Part shown: in pieces, positions 1 through 11,647 of the stretch | Position numbering within the stretch: the stretch's first letter is position 1 | How the letters are laid out: each line of letters begins with the position of its first letter | NCBI GenBank assembly: GCA_025094145.1 | Contig: JALLLS010000085.1 | Location: forward strand, 62,001 to 126,000 | Length of the DNA stretch: 64,000 nt | Origin: Spinellus fusiger | Taxonomy: Eukaryota > Mucoromycota > Mucoromycetes > Mucorales > Phycomycetaceae | Direction: 5' to 3' | Notes under the pieces: generated by a model | What the model was told of the DNA's origin: nothing | The model's database searches: none | What the model saw: only the letters and a program-made list of their open reading frames with translations | Position numbers and translations under genes: made by a program

Positions 1-496
1 CGGTTCTTGTTGCGGTCCTGTTCTGCAGTGTGAGCCACTCTCCTCCCAAGAAAACAAGAAAAAAACACAGCCCCACCCCACCCCTTACTTACACGCATAA
101 TGCCAGTACAGAATCCACGGGAATAGGTAGACACTCTCATGTCTAATCGGGTGGCCTCTTCAATACCCTCTCCACTTCTTTTCTCTTACCAATAGAACGC
201 GCATAGGGGTCGATATTGCCAAGAAGAAGAGCAAACAGTCTTGGTCGGTACAACTTCACTAGTGGCTTGGCCAGCTTCTCCCACATCACCAGAGGCTGTC
301 GAGAATGACGCAGAGTAATGATGAGGTAGACAATATACCCCATCGTGGCAAGAAGAACACCTCCTATCAGACGTGAGAAGATAGTCCACTCGAGTTGCAG
401 TGCCACTTGAATAAGCTGCAGTGTCGCCTGAAGCTGCTCATAGAATGCAGCTATCAGAGGCGACAAGGATGTGTTGGAGACAAGTGAAAGGCCCAT
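1..496 (-). CDS. DUF4442-like (thioesterase-fold) membrane protein, 3' end outside window
   Basis: The ATG is at 496-494. Exon 1 (496-190) encodes about 102 residues with one hydrophobic segment near residues 38-60, followed by a basic amphipathic stretch ending in the motif PYARSI. Continuing past the splice site reaches a stop at once, but a GTAAGA donor lies at 189-184 and an ATTAG acceptor at 143, giving a 47-nt intron. Exon 2 (142-93) and the likely exon 3 (17 downward) continue the frame as a strand-like segment ending in a DRN motif. The PYxxSI...DRxxNR pattern resembles the N-terminal part of PF14539 (DUF4442, hotdog/thioesterase-like) proteins; this is my reading of the family, not a search. 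It is divergent with the ABC transporter gene, and about 470 bp separate the start codons. The catalytic half lies beyond the window edge, so no function is shown here. Confidence 0.5.
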
Positions 497-965
497 AAAG
501 TGGAGTGAACACTAGGACGCATGACTCTAGGTCCATTGTATTTTCGATACGGAGATTTAAAAAAAAACACTCTGCCTTTTAGGAACACAGTCCTCTTCTC
601 AGGCACAGTAAAACAGCAGGCACAGTAAAACAGCAGGCACAGCAGGCACAGCAGGCATGACGCAACAAACCATTCATCCCTCTTTTTTTAATAAATTTAA
701 TTTGTTAAAATTGTTATTTCCCTCTTTGGCAGACAAAAGAGGACTTTGTGGAGTGGATTTCTCCATTTTCACATGCTTCTTCATAGCCCTCTCCCCTCTC
801 TCTTTTTGAAACACCGACGACACAATGCTTTACAATCCACTCAACCTAATCCACCTTTACTACTCACTCACCTTTTAGCCCTCCTCCCCCCTTTCTTTCT
901 TTTTCTTTTTCTGTTTTCTTTTCTTCCTTCTCTTTTCATCTTCCTTCTCTTTTGGTAGACGTGCC
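497..965. other. Divergent intergenic region with short minisatellite
   Basis: This is the shared promoter region of two divergent genes. It holds a small direct repeat at about 600-657 built on AGGCACAGTAAAACAGC and a shorter AGGCACAGC unit, followed by long CT-rich tracts (about 785-955) that lead up to the ABC transporter ATG. Pyrimidine-rich leaders recur before several genes in this window. I see no gene here; the apparent ORFs are low-complexity. Confidence 0.5.
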
Positions 966-3891
966 ATGACCAACGTCCTTTCAAAACTAGCCACGGTACC
1001 ATGGCAACAGTCTCTTTTGCTATTATTAAAGCAGTGTGCGGGCACTTACAGCACACACCGCCTGAGTGTTCAGCGCTCCATTCTCCTCTTCTTCCTACTG
1101 CGTTTTGTGTTTTCTGTCCGCCGCCTTTTCCGTAACTATCACCACCAAACCAAACCAAAAGCAGCAGGTGTGGATCCACAGACCACGGACAAACGCAAAG
1201 TGGAGGTGGGTTGGAGGTAGTATACACATGGCCTCTGTTCTTACTCGAGGAAGTTGTTGTTGCTACTGCTGCTGTTGTTGTTGTTATGGGGGAAAAAAAA
1301 AGGTGGATGTTCATTTTCTACGCCAATTTGTGCGTGTTCTGAGGATTGTTGTGCCTGGGGTCAGGTCCAAGGAATTTGGCATGTTGGCTGTGCATTCTGG
1401 GTTCTTGGGTAAGTCATTGACGGTGTTGCTAGGGTAGTGTTCATGAGCCTCTAGTGTTTAGAACGATCTTGTCAGTGTACATTGCTTCATTGGATGGCCG
1501 TATTGTCAGTGCATTGGTAACCCTCCATAGAAAACACTTGCGGGTGGAGAGGGATCAAGGCGACTCATTGCCTCATGTTGATATAGGTGCAAGGGAAAAT
1601 GAAGGAGTTTTTGTATGGGATTGTTTGGTGGATGGTGGTGGCAATTCCTGCCACTTATACCAACAGCATGGTAAATCATCCTCCTCCTCTTCCTACTGTA
1701 GTATGACTATTTGCTATTGCTATGACTTACTTATTCCTGTGCTGGTTAGTTGACATTTATGCAAAGCAAATTGGCCATTCAATTCCGCACACGCCTCACC
1801 CGACACACCCACGACCAGTACCTCAAAGACATGACATTCTATGCTGTAGGCAATCTCGACGACAGAATCAAAAACGCAGATCAGTGCATCACAGTAGACA
1901 CCAACAAATTCTCCCAGTCCCTGGCAGAACTCTACTCTAATCTCGCCAAACCCATTCTAGATGTGTTCATCTACAACTACCAGTTGGTACAGAATGTTGG
2001 ATTTGAGGGTGTGTTTGTATCGAGTATGATTGTCCAGCTGTCCTCTGTTGCCATGCGGAAATACACACCTTCTTTTGGTAAGATGGCAGCGGAAGAGCAA
2101 CGTCTGGAAGGAGAGTTCCGCTTCCGACACTCGAGAATCATTGAGAATGCAGAGGAGATTGCTCTGTTCAATGGACAGCAGATCGAGAAGGAGGTGCTGG
2201 ACCGTAGCTATTATGCACTGATCAAGCATATGAACCGCATCTTCCGTGTGCGTATTCCTCATGGCATGTTGGAGGACTTTATTGTAAAGTACTTTTGGGG
2301 TGCGTGTGGGCTTGCTCTTTGTGCCTTGCCAGTGTTCTTCAAGGTGCCTGGAGTGAGTCTTGGGGATGCAGGAGCACGCACAGAAGGTAGGGTTTCTAAC
2401 AGTCGCAGTGGGTGGTAGTCTCACACCAGGGATATTTCTATAGGATTTGTCACCAATAGACGCTTGTTGATGAGTTCTTCGGATGCAGTGGGTCGTATCA
2501 TGTATGCCTACAAGGAGATTGCTGAGTTGGCAGGCTACACCACACGTGTAAGTGAGGAGCAAGTGAGGAGCAAGTGAGGAACAAGTGAAAAGGGGCTAAG
2601 AGCAAGAGGTATAGGTGGTGGATTTGCTGGATGTGTTTGAGGATGTCAAGGCAGGTCGATTCCAGAAGAACCTTGTCTCTTCCATTTCCACTGACAGTAA
2701 TGCCAAATCATTACTAGGAAGAGGCACTGTGATTGAGAGTGAAAACATTGAGTTCTCTGACGTACCTATCGTCAGTCCCAATGGTGATGTTCTTGTTCCT
2801 AAACTCTCTTTTCATGTCAAGCCTGGGGTAATGTCCATGTTTGTGTTTGTGTTTGTATGAATCTCACTCTCTGCCTTCAACAGATGCATTTGTTGATCGT
2901 GGGTCCTAATGGGTGTGGCAAATCCTCCCTCTTCCGTATCCTGGGTGGATTATGGCCAGTGTATGGTAGGCACCCCTTCATCTTGGGCGGCCTTATTCTT
3001 ATCTTTTGTGGAATCTAGGCGGTACTCTCCATAGACCCAGCCATAAGGATATCTTTTATATTCCTCAGAGACCCTATCTCTCTCTTGGCACCCTCAGAGA
3101 TCAGTAAGAAATAACACACTACAGACACAGATATTCACTTGTTTAGGATTCTTTATCCTCATACTGTGGAAGAAATGCACAAACGTAAGCACCGTAGTTC
3201 ATCGACAAGACTCATTTCTTATGTTTAGGCAATATTACGGATGACCAACTCTTGGATATTCTTGAGGTTGTCCAGATCAAGCACATTGTGGAGCGTGAAG
3301 GGGGCTGGGATGCTGAAAAGGAATGGACCCTGTCCCTCTCTGGTGGTGATAAACAGCGTGTAAGTCCCTCTCTTCCAGCATGAGACTGATATTGTATCTT
3401 TAGATTGCCATGGCCCGTCTCTTCTACCACTCTCCTCGTTATGCTATTCTTGATGAATGTAACTATTGATTATCTACAGCCAGAAGACTCATAATTTAGG
3501 TACAAGTGCTGTGAGCATGGATATTGAGAAGATTATGTATACACATGCAACAGGTAGAAATGGAGTCCTATAGAGTAGCATGGCACAGTGTCACTCATGC
3601 ACATAATATAGCCCTTGGTATTTCTCTCCTCACCGTATCTCACCGCCCTTCCCTATGGAAATACCACAACTACATCCTCCAATACGATGGTCAGGGTGGT
3701 TATGTATTCACCAAACTCGACGCAGAGAAACGTCTTGCCTTGCAGGAGGAAAAGACAGCCGTAAGTGTACCCCTTCTCTCTTCTCTCTCTCTTTCCTAAC
3801 ACACCCATAGATCGAGCAACGCCTATTGGAGATCCCAAAACTCAAGGCTCGCTTAGAAGAACTCAAGGAAATCCAGCAGGAGAAGCCCTAA
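966..3891 (+). CDS. Peroxisomal ABC half-transporter, ABCD family (Pxa1/Pxa2/ALDP-like)
   Basis: Fifteen exons join in frame: 966-1205, 1303-1408, 1455-1516, 1587-1670, 1750-2386, 2444-2547, 2615-2827, 2884-2965, 3019-3103, 3147-3184, 3229-3359, 3404-3458, 3500-3553, 3612-3760 and 3811-3891. The product is about 706 aa, the usual size of an ABCD half-transporter. The transmembrane half contains [16 protein letters not shown] and the family EAA-like loop [18 protein letters not shown] (near residues 297-314). The nucleotide-binding domain has Walker [10 protein letters not shown] (about 489-497), signature LSGGDKQR (about 587-594), Walker B AILDEC and the switch histidine in TVSHRP. Family knowledge: ABCD dimers import long- and very-long-chain acyl-CoA into peroxisomes for beta-oxidation. 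All introns are GT-AG and short. The start has no competing upstream in-frame ATG. Whether it is the Pxa1-type or Pxa2-type subunit is undecided. Confidence 0.93.
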
Positions 3892-4527
3892 TCTATGTCT
3901 TAAGAAAAAAAAAAATAAAAAAAAATAAAAATGCCTGTGTTCTCTATCTCTATCTATTGCTTATGCATGGATTCTGTTGAGACTATGCCGGAGATAAAAT
4001 GTGTCCGGTGATTATCTCTAGAATTCCGATGCTTTCAGTCACACTGGTCCGAGAAACGACCCCGATGTGCCGGAGATGCACAAACAAGAGCCACCAAAAT
4101 AAGCATTGTCGATGTGCACGCCAAAGACTCCCTCTCTTTCCCCACCAAAGGGTATGTAGTGTGTTATTTTTTTTCTATAGGCAGGAAAACACCATCAACA
4201 GCGACAAAACAAACATCCAACAACAACAAAAAAGAAGTATAAGAAGAGAGAAAGGAGAGATGGATGGATGAAAGGACAGATAAGAGAAGAAGGGAAAAAG
4301 GAGAAAAGAAAAGAAAAGAAAAAAAAAAAACAGGAAAATAGACTTGAGCTTTCTATATGTACACACCTATATGTATATATATACACCTATAGGTGTGTAT
4401 GTACAAATTATATACAACATGTCGGCTATGGAAAGAGTGTCTTTTCTCTTTATTATTATTATTATTACTATCATTATCTGTGCATAACTGTTCTTCTAAC
4501 CAAACTGCTCTTGTTTAGAACATCGCC
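3892..4527. promoter_or_regulatory. Intergenic region and 5' leader of eL34, with probable leader intron
   Basis: The stretch contains the 3' flank of the ABC transporter gene and the promoter of eL34. The bases just before the eL34 ATG read as a pyrimidine-rich tract ending in TTTAG then AACATCGCC, which looks like a 3' splice site in the 5' UTR. Leader introns are common in fungal ribosomal protein genes, so I infer one here, but its donor is not assigned. A purine-rich tract (about 4220-4330), a TAT microsatellite (about 4452-4466) and the palindrome listed separately also lie here. Confidence 0.4.
4359..4404. repeat. Imperfect inverted repeat with perfect inner palindrome
   Basis: The arm GTACACACCTATA at 4359-4371 faces TATAGGTGTGTATGTAC at 4388-4404, which is its reverse complement apart from a few inserted bases. 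Within it, ACACCTATAGGTGT at 4383-4396 is a perfect 14-bp palindrome. It lies about 125 bp upstream of the eL34 ATG. It could be a dimeric protein-binding site or simple AT/CA-rich slippage DNA; the sequence alone does not decide. Confidence 0.55.
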
Positions 4528-4866
4528 ATGGTTCAACGTGTCACATACAGACGCCGTCTTTCCTACAACACTCGCTCCAACCGTGTCCATGTTGTAAAGA
4601 CACCCGGTGCTAACCTTGTCTACCACTACGAGAAGAAGCCCGTCAAGGCCCCTCGTTGCGGTGACTGTGGTGATGCTCTCGCTGGTATCAAGGCTCTCCG
4701 TGCCCGCCAGTTCAGCAGTGTCTCAAAGTCCAACAAGAACGTCAGCCGTGCTTATGGTGGTTCTCGCTGTGCTCACTGTGTCAGAAACCGCATTGTCCGT
4801 GCCTTTTTGATTGAAGAGCAGAAGATTGTTAAGCGTGTCCTCAAGTCCCAGACTGTCAAGAAATAA
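4528..4866 (+). CDS. RPL34: 60S ribosomal protein eL34
   Basis: A single coding exon of 112 residues starts [18 protein letters not shown], the conserved eL34 N-terminus. Four cysteines in two CxxC pairs (CGDCG near residue 46 and CAHC near residue 84) match the zinc-binding pattern of the family, and the C-terminus is lysine-rich as expected. The length is typical. The ATG context (CGCCATGG) is strong. Role from family knowledge: structural protein of the large ribosomal subunit. The coding part is richer in GC than the flanks. It is convergent with the ESF1 gene. Confidence 0.97.
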   Translation: MVQRVTYRRRLSYNTRSNRVHVVKTPGANLVYHYEKKPVKAPRCGDCGDALAGIKALRARQFSSVSKSNKNVSRAYGGSRCAHCVRNRIVRAFLIEEQKIVKRVLKSQTVKK

Positions 4867-5125
4867 ATAAGCTTGAATAAAGGAAGCATCTCTTGTTAAA
4901 AGATGTGTATGTGTGTAATTGATGTAGGACTGGATAGAGTGTATAGTATGTGTAATATATGGCCATAGAGTGTGGTTGTGGTATGTCGTCGATAAAAACT
5001 ATAGCGTGTTTATATGTTTATGTTTATATTTATATGTTTATATATAAAAACCAGTGGGGTACAGTCTCTTTCTCTTTATTATTCTTTGTATGCTGGTATT
5101 ATATTACAATGGAGTCATAAACACA

Positions 5126-7615
5126 TTATGTCTTTTGACGTTTGCCTAGGGCTTTGGCAGTGGAAATAGCTCCCTTGCGCTTAACAGCACTCACCAACTG
5201 CGACAAGGACGCCTCTTTGGTCTGTTCTGTAGGTTGGCTGGACTGGACAGAGGACTTCTTTGTCCATGTGTCTTTATCAGCACTGCCTTGCTGCATCTTA
5301 TCCTGTCTAGCATCCAGGAGCTTCTTCATGGATTTTGTCTTTTTGAACTGTGGATTTGTGGGATCAATAGCAAAGTGGTGAGATTCTTGGAGAGCAGAGA
5401 AACGAGGATCTGCCACATCAATCTCAAAGGTATCAGCAACAATGTCCTCACTGCCCTTGTTCTTCTTGTTCTTCTTTCCCTTTTTCTTCTCCATCTTCTC
5501 TTGCTTGAGGATCTGCTTCATATCGAAACCCTCTCCCTTGTCATTAGCATCTGCCATAAGAAGCTCAAGCTCAGCCTTTTGACGCTGTTGTTCTTCACGT
5601 TCTTCCTTTGAAGGCTTCTTCTTTTTCTTGTCCTTCTTGGCTGACTTGGCTAGAGAGTCGAGGGTGGAGAGGATAAGTCTATTGTCTTTCTTTTTCCCTT
5701 TTCCCTTTTCCATCTGCCTGTTGACTTACCTTTTGGCTCTACCAAACCATCTTCCTCCATCTCTTGGAGAGTCTCTTTAAAGTAAGGATCATTCATCTCT
5801 TCCTCCATATCAGCCACCTCTTCCACATCAGACACATCGTCCTTTTGTTCTCTCTTATCCTTCTTGGCCTTTCTCCTTTCCTTTTGTTTACGCATATACT
5901 TCTCAATGGAGGTTTCTTCCTTGTCAGCTGCCTCTTCTATAACCCCCTTCTTCTCACTAAGACCGGGTGTGAATGAGATCTCCATGTCTCCCTCTGCATC
6001 ACTCTCTTCCTCTTTTCCGCCATAGACAGATTTACCACTGGATCCACTCAGCAGTTTTCGGTATTTCTCACGCATTGACTCGAGATCCTCTTCCTCCTCT
6101 TCCTCATCTGAAGAAGCAAGGTAGGCATCAAAATCAAGCTCCTTGATGTCTTCCTGTGTGAATTCTCGGCGGGTCAATTGAATACGATCCAAATCATCAT
6201 TGTCCCATGTCAACTTGACTTTGGTGTGTTGTAATGCCTAGGCAAGAGTCAGTACACCGGCCATGAACTTATATGACCTACTTCTGTAATGAACTTGGTG
6301 GGTTTGTGGTTCTCAGGCACAACAGTCGCCACTTCTTTAGGTGCATCCTCAAACACCATGTCCTCGGGAATATAGCGTAAATCGAAAAAGTTGGCACTGC
6401 TCTCGTACTCATTACCATCGCAAGCATTGTAGATGACCTGGGCTGTTGCTGCAGTATCGCACTCAATGACAGCATAGTAATATCTATCCACACGTCAGCA
6501 TAGATAGCACTGATAGACACAACTTACTTGAGTCTGTCTCTTTGGTATTGGCGCAGGGCTTCCTGATCAAACTCCTTACCATCTCCCTCTTCCACCTGTT
6601 CACGAATAATAGATGCTTCTGTCACCTCCTCCTCTTCTTCAGAATCCGACGCATCTCCTTCTTTTCTATCGTTGAAAATCTCCTTGGGAGGTCCTTCGAT
6701 ATCCTCACGCGCAAGACGCTCTTTACCAAACTCAGAAGGATAGATGGAGACACTTCTAATAACAGCAGTATTGGGTTTAAATCCAGTAAGGACCTTGAGA
6801 ATATCCACGGCCTTGATCTTGTCCCAGTCCATATTCACAGCAGCTAAGCGGCGTGTTTCTTCTCCTGTAGAAATATACTGGCGGTTTTTGTGAGCTCTTT
6901 TTCTTTTTCTTTCCCCCCGTCTTCTTCTTCAGATGATATACTTACAGGCTGATCTTCTGTCTCACTATCAGAATCACTCTCTTCTTCATCTTCACTCGAT
7001 TCATCTGAACTGGACATGGCACCCTTTCCACGCATATAATCGGAGGTGGTGAGGGCAGACTGAGATTTTTCTTCTTCTTCAGAGTCACTGTCTTTCTCGT
7101 CTTCTCTGTTGCCTTCATCTTCCATAATTGCTTTTTCAAGTAACTCGAGGTTTTCTTCTCCTTCTTCATCCTCATCCTCATCCTCATCATTGTCATTGTC
7201 ATTGTCACTGCCGTTGTTTTCATCGTCAATACGGTAATAGCGTTTCAACTCTTTCTCGGCTGTGTTTCCTTCTAATCGACGTCCATATTTATCCACCTTG
7301 GCTATTCAACAGCATTGAGTTGATTCTGCAAGTATCTCTCTTTTTTCTCTTTTTTTCTCTCTTTCTCTCTTTTTTTTCTTTTCTTTTTTTCTATCACTAC
7401 TTACGTCCACTGCCAAACTCCTTTGAGTTGAGCATGCCCGAGAAACGCTTGTCTATTGATACTTTCATATCCTTCTTCTTGGGACGCAAGAACCGAGGGT
7501 CTCTCTGAAGGTGCTTGAATCGAGGGTCACTGGTCACAGGCGCTACTGGCCCACTTGGCCCAGTGCCAGACACAGGCTTTGTGGGTGCGTTGTTTTTCTT
7601 CTTTTGCGGTGGCAT
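5126..7615 (-). CDS. ESF1: Pre-rRNA-processing protein Esf1 (NUC153 domain)
   Basis: Six exons join on the minus strand: 7615-7405, 7301-6946, 6877-6528, 6483-6282, 6237-5730 and 5649-5126, giving about 716 aa. The N-terminus has the Esf1 pattern DPRFKHLQRDPRFLRPKKKD and then VDKYGRR. A long acidic region follows, then EETRRLAAVNMDWDKIKAVD, which begins the conserved core, YYYAVIECD, and KVKLTWD. The C-terminal exon carries DPRFSALQESHHFAIDPTNP, the NUC153 motif, in a lysine-rich tail. Esf1 acts in the nucleolus in early 18S rRNA processing (small-subunit processome). The start was set at MPPQKKK because this codon begins the recognisable N-terminus; an in-frame upstream ATG at 7663 adds 16 hydrophobic residues and seems less likely. 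The last intron (5729-5650) was chosen from its GTAAGT donor and CTCTAG acceptor. It is divergent with the RNA-binding protein gene. Confidence 0.93.
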
Positions 7616-8733
7616 CAACAGGAGAAAAGGGGCGGGGGCAGAGAATAGAAAGAGTAGAGCCAAAAATTATCCCATCAAGACATACCAAGCCACTTCACAA
7701 GCCACGGAGGAGGGGCATGAGTGCATAGAACAAATGTTTTGTGACTCTGTCTTTGTCACGTGGTAAAGTGTCTTTAGGCACAGATGGGTAGTTCATCATT
7801 GGACCTATAGGAAAGAAAGAGAGAGAGAAAAAAAAAGAAGAAAAAGGAAAGCGATCTATAGAGCACCAATCATCGGTAGGTGATTTAGAGTCACCTCATG
7901 CTTGTTTGTCTGTTGCTTGGCAACTACCAGAAATACATGTGCCACGCGACAAGACTACACACTGATATTTCTACAAAGTTCCTTTTATAGTAATAGAAAG
8001 AACATGGCCTGTCATTTTAACTGTCAACTTAGCATGTCACTTTGGAGAGTGATTCTTGTCAGTGATTCAGTGATTCAGTGATTCTTCTAGTGGGTCATTT
8101 GGACTGCCCTTTCTCCTTATCTTTTTCTTTTTCCCCTTACCCACCCTTAAAGAATGGAAAAAAAAGGGGGAAAGGGAGATGAATAGGACGGTACCTGTCA
8201 AACCACTTTGCTGCATTGATTTTCATCTCCGCCATTGTCTCTCATTCTCCACAAAAAGTCACACCCCTTCCTACCCAGCAGACTTTTTTATTTGAACCCT
8301 TCCATCTCCGCCAATCCACTCTCTTGTTATCTCTCTTGTTATAGTCACTCCTACCCACCGACAGAGACAGACAAGCAGACAGACAAGCAGACAAACACCC
8401 CTCCTTCTGTTCCTTCTTTGTTCCTGCCCACCCACAGAACACGTCAGCCATAAAGAGGAAGTAAATCAAGAGAAAGACAGTCATAGACAGTCCTATCCAC
8501 AGAACAAAAGACAGTCATAGACACCCACCTACACCTGCAGACACCTTTGCACTCACTGATACAAAAGAAAGAAAGAAAAAGAAAAACACTACTCGACAGG
8601 CATTTCTTCCCGGCCATCTGATATTGACTACCAGCCCCAGAAAAAGAAAAGAAAAAGAAAAAGACTTTCTTCCTACCTCATCATACACACACACACTCTC
8701 TCTCTCTCCTCTCCCCTTTATTGTTTTGATAGA
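7616..8733. promoter_or_regulatory. 1.1-kb divergent promoter region with short tandem repeats
   Basis: This lies between the ESF1 start and the RRM protein start. It contains the direct repeat TGATTCAG (about 8059-8083), the AGACAAGCAGACA repeat (about 8367-8395), and pyrimidine tracts ending in CTCTCTCTCTCCTCTCCCC shortly before the RRM ATG. I recognise no gene in it. ORFs here are low-complexity frames. Confidence 0.45.
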
Positions 8734-11647
8734 ATGCGAGAAACATACTCGTACACGCCTATTATCAAACTGCCCAAAAGCAAGGGCAGTTCTCCCCGCT
8801 CCATGGTAGAAGAACTGCAGATGAGCACGTGTGACCCAAAGGACTGCCTTGTGTCAGAGACACTGTTTGTGGATGATGTTCCTAACAGTATCAGAGACGC
8901 AGATATCCGCACTCTACTCCAACACTGCATGCCCCAAGAGTAAGTGTGGAGGCTGTTTTCTTTCTTTTTCTTTCTTTCTTTTTCTTTCTCTTTCTTCTGA
9001 GGAACGGCCATACCATAAAGACACTAACACGGGTGTGTTCTGGGTGGACTGTGCAGTATGCATATCAACCGTAACCAAGGCAATGGCTATTTACGTTTCA
9101 GTCATCCAAAATATGGTAATTTCTCGCTGTGGATATAGAGTGTGTAGTGTAGACTATAGATAGGATGCCAGTTCACTGGGTTAACGCTGACACTCCCATC
9201 CTTCTTCTTCCCTCTCCATGACAACTCATAGCGGACAAGGCCTATGCACTCTACAATAAATTCACCTTTACCAACGGCGCCACCCTTCAACTCCGGATCC
9301 ATAGAGACCCCTTGCTCGAGCCCCAGCCAAAATCAAATGTTCTGCAGGTGAAGAATCTCCCAGACTATATCAATGAAACCATTCTTTACGACGTGTTCCG
9401 TCCATTGGGTCCATTGAGTCTGTGTCGACTGTACCCAGAACCCTCAGGCCACCAACCCACAGCCTACATCCGGTACTTTTCTCAGAAGCATGCGAACCAG
9501 GCACAACGGGAATTGGTAATGCCAATGATAATAATAAGAAAAAAAGAAAAAAGAAAAAAAGAAAAAGAAAAAAGACACCTAACATTCTGCTGGAGAATAG
9601 AATGAAAAATCTCTTCAGGGCCGTGTGATGTAAGTCCTTGGACACAAAGAAGAAGAAGAAAAGTCATTGAGTTATTAGATCTGTCACTGTCGCCTTGACC
9701 TACACACCCTCGGAAGGGATCAAGCGAACAGAGGCAAGTCATGGGTGTTTGAGTTTAGAAGAAGAAAAGGGCCTACAATGATGATGATAATAATAATGGG
9801 GAAAATAGAGTACACAAGAAGAAGTCGAAGAAGTAGAAGAAGCAGAAGAAGCAGAAAGAGAAGAAAAAATAGATCCACACAACGTCGACTTTCTTAATCT
9901 TTATATTAAAAATCTGGACCTCAGCATCAACAATGACGATCTTCGAACCCTGTTTGGAAAATTCGGTCGCATTGTATCAGCAAGAGTGATGAGCAATCCC
10001 TCCACAGGTATTTCAAAGGGCTATGGGTTTGTCAGCTTCGGAAAGAGCGAAGAAGCACAGGCAGCCTTGTCCGAGATGAATGGATTTATGGTGGGCGGTA
10101 AGCCATTGTTGGTGGCTTTTCATGAACCCAAGAAAAAGCGACAAGACAAACAGCCTCAGAGGAGTCCTCATGGAAACACACACAACTACTCTCCTCCCTT
10201 TGCGAGTCCAATGATAAATATGTCTCCTCAGTCTTCAATAGGATATCATGGGAAGATGGGACGACCCGAAGTGTCTTATTTTGCTTCTGATATAAAGCAG
10301 GCCCATGAGATGCACAATGGTCCTTATGGGCATGGTAAGTAGAGAAGAGAAAGCCTGTGGATGTGTCTGCTAATCTACGGACTCACTTAGCCATCCATGG
10401 AAATAGAATTGATATGGATTACAAGGACACTCTAGTAACACATCTCAAGGAACTTTCTGTAGGCTCACTACAATCTCCTGCTATTCAATTACCCAAACGA
10501 AAGGTAATCTACCCATACCTCATCTATCTGTCTTTATGTAGAATGAAGAAGAAAAGGAGAAGGAGAAAAAGGCGAGAATGCGTTGGATTAAATATTATCT
10601 TTAGCCATCCACAGTGGATCTTCATGGAATCCATTCAGGCCCACATCCTGGCGTGCGCCATTCACCCCAATTCTCCTCTCCTTCTACTTCTGGCGTCAGC
10701 ACAGGCCTTTTGACCAATGCCTCCTTGGGCCTGGCTGTCCCATCTGCACATTACCGTATGCCCCACAAGGTAGAAATGCCGCCCAGCTTGAAACGTCGCG
10801 ACTCGATTGATTCTGTCAGCTCTTATATAACAGAATCCAACTGCAATATTCAGCGCCAACGACTAGCAGAAGCCGTGATGCAGTGCGGTGATTATAGCAA
10901 ATACATGCCTGATCTTGTGGATCTCCTCTTGACTCTCAAATGCAAAGAACGATCCCTGTGTCTGTTTAACCAGGACTTTTTAAGAGGAAAGATTTCACAG
11001 GCCATTGAGGCCATTGAGATATTTGATGAAGCAGAAGAAGAATCCCCAGAAAAGAGGTAAGGCCAAGAGTATTCTGTGTGCACGTTTCTTAAGGTGGGGT
11101 CTACGTTCTAGTACACCCACCCCCATGCCTCCAGTAGCAGTAGCAGCAGCAGCCTATTCAACCACAGCCTATCCACCTACAAATTACTCACCCGCAGCCT
11201 ACTCACCCGCAGCCTACTCAGTCGCCCCCTTCTCTACACCTTTGCCTGGTATGATCCTCCCTCCACGTCGTGGCTCCAAAGCCATTCCTATTGTGGCTCC
11301 TCCTCCAGAAGCCAGTCCACAGCGTGCTCTTGATATTTCAAAAGAGAGTGTAGAAGACAAGGCTGCTAAATTACTAAAATCATTGGAAGGCAAGGCAATC
11401 ATCGAAAGCAAACAATTGCTAGGTGATAAACTGTTCCCCCTTGTCAAAGTAAGCTACCTTGTTCAGAGATAGAGACAAGAAAAAGAAAAATACTGACCTT
11501 GTCTTCTTTAAGGCTACAGGCACAAAACAGGCACCCAAAGTGACCATTCGTTTGTTGGATACGCTTGACCTTCATTCCCTTGCCCATATCATGTACAATC
11601 CATCTGCATTGAAAGAGCAGGTCTCCATGGCATTTGCTGCTCTTTAA
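8734..11647 (+). CDS. Cytoplasmic-type RNA-binding protein: RRM repeats plus MLLE/PABC domains
   Basis: Ten exons join in frame: 8734-8939, 9057-9115, 9232-9515, 9619-9629, 9679-9733, 9809-10334, 10391-10503, 10605-11056, 11112-11448 and 11513-11647, about 725 aa. RRM1 (about 42-113) and RRM2 (about 118-200) are divergent. An acidic linker (EEVEEVEEAEEAEREE) leads to a canonical RRM3 (about 235-312) with NLYIKNLD as RNP2 and KGYGFVSF as RNP1. Two C-terminal segments look like MLLE/PABC modules: about 500-560 (DLVDLLLTLKCKERSLCLFN) and about 660-725, with LLGDKLFPLV and VTIRLLDTLD replacing the usual KITGMLLE. Family knowledge: poly(A)-binding proteins combine RRMs with one MLLE, which binds PAM2 peptides, so a role in mRNA fate is inferred. 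Exon 4 is only 11 nt, and intron 5 starts with GCAAGT instead of GT. It is not a standard Pab1, which has four RRMs. Confidence 0.8.
9619..9629 (+). other. 11-nt microexon inside the RRM protein gene
   Basis: The sequence GGCCGTGTGAT sits between a TTCAG acceptor and a GTAAGT donor. Including it keeps the frame between exon 3 (ends phase 0) and exon 5 (begins with one base completing a codon) and adds G-R-V plus two bases. Skipping it would shift the frame. This is therefore the simplest reading, although no transcript evidence is available. Confidence 0.65.

Noticed and set aside
143..189. In-frame C-terminus (KRKEVERVLKRPPD) and stop of the DUF4442-like ORF
   Set aside because: A GTAAGA donor and ATTAG acceptor flank exactly this stretch, and splicing continues the family pattern, so it is read as intron sequence.
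868..1314. 148-aa minus-strand ORF over the ABC transporter start
   Set aside because: Low-complexity shadow of the CT-rich leader and CTG/TTG tract in the first intron.
5650..5729. Shorter intron choices in the last ESF1 junction (CAG at 5714 or AATAG near 5679)
   Set aside because: The first gives a 16-nt intron and the wrong phase; the second gives a stop. CTCTAG at 5650 keeps the frame with an 80-nt intron.
10525..10572. Extra Lys/Glu-rich microexon in the RRM gene (AATGAAGAAG...)
   Set aside because: Its donor would be CGTTGG and leave a 33-nt intron; joining 10503 directly to 10605 keeps the frame without it.
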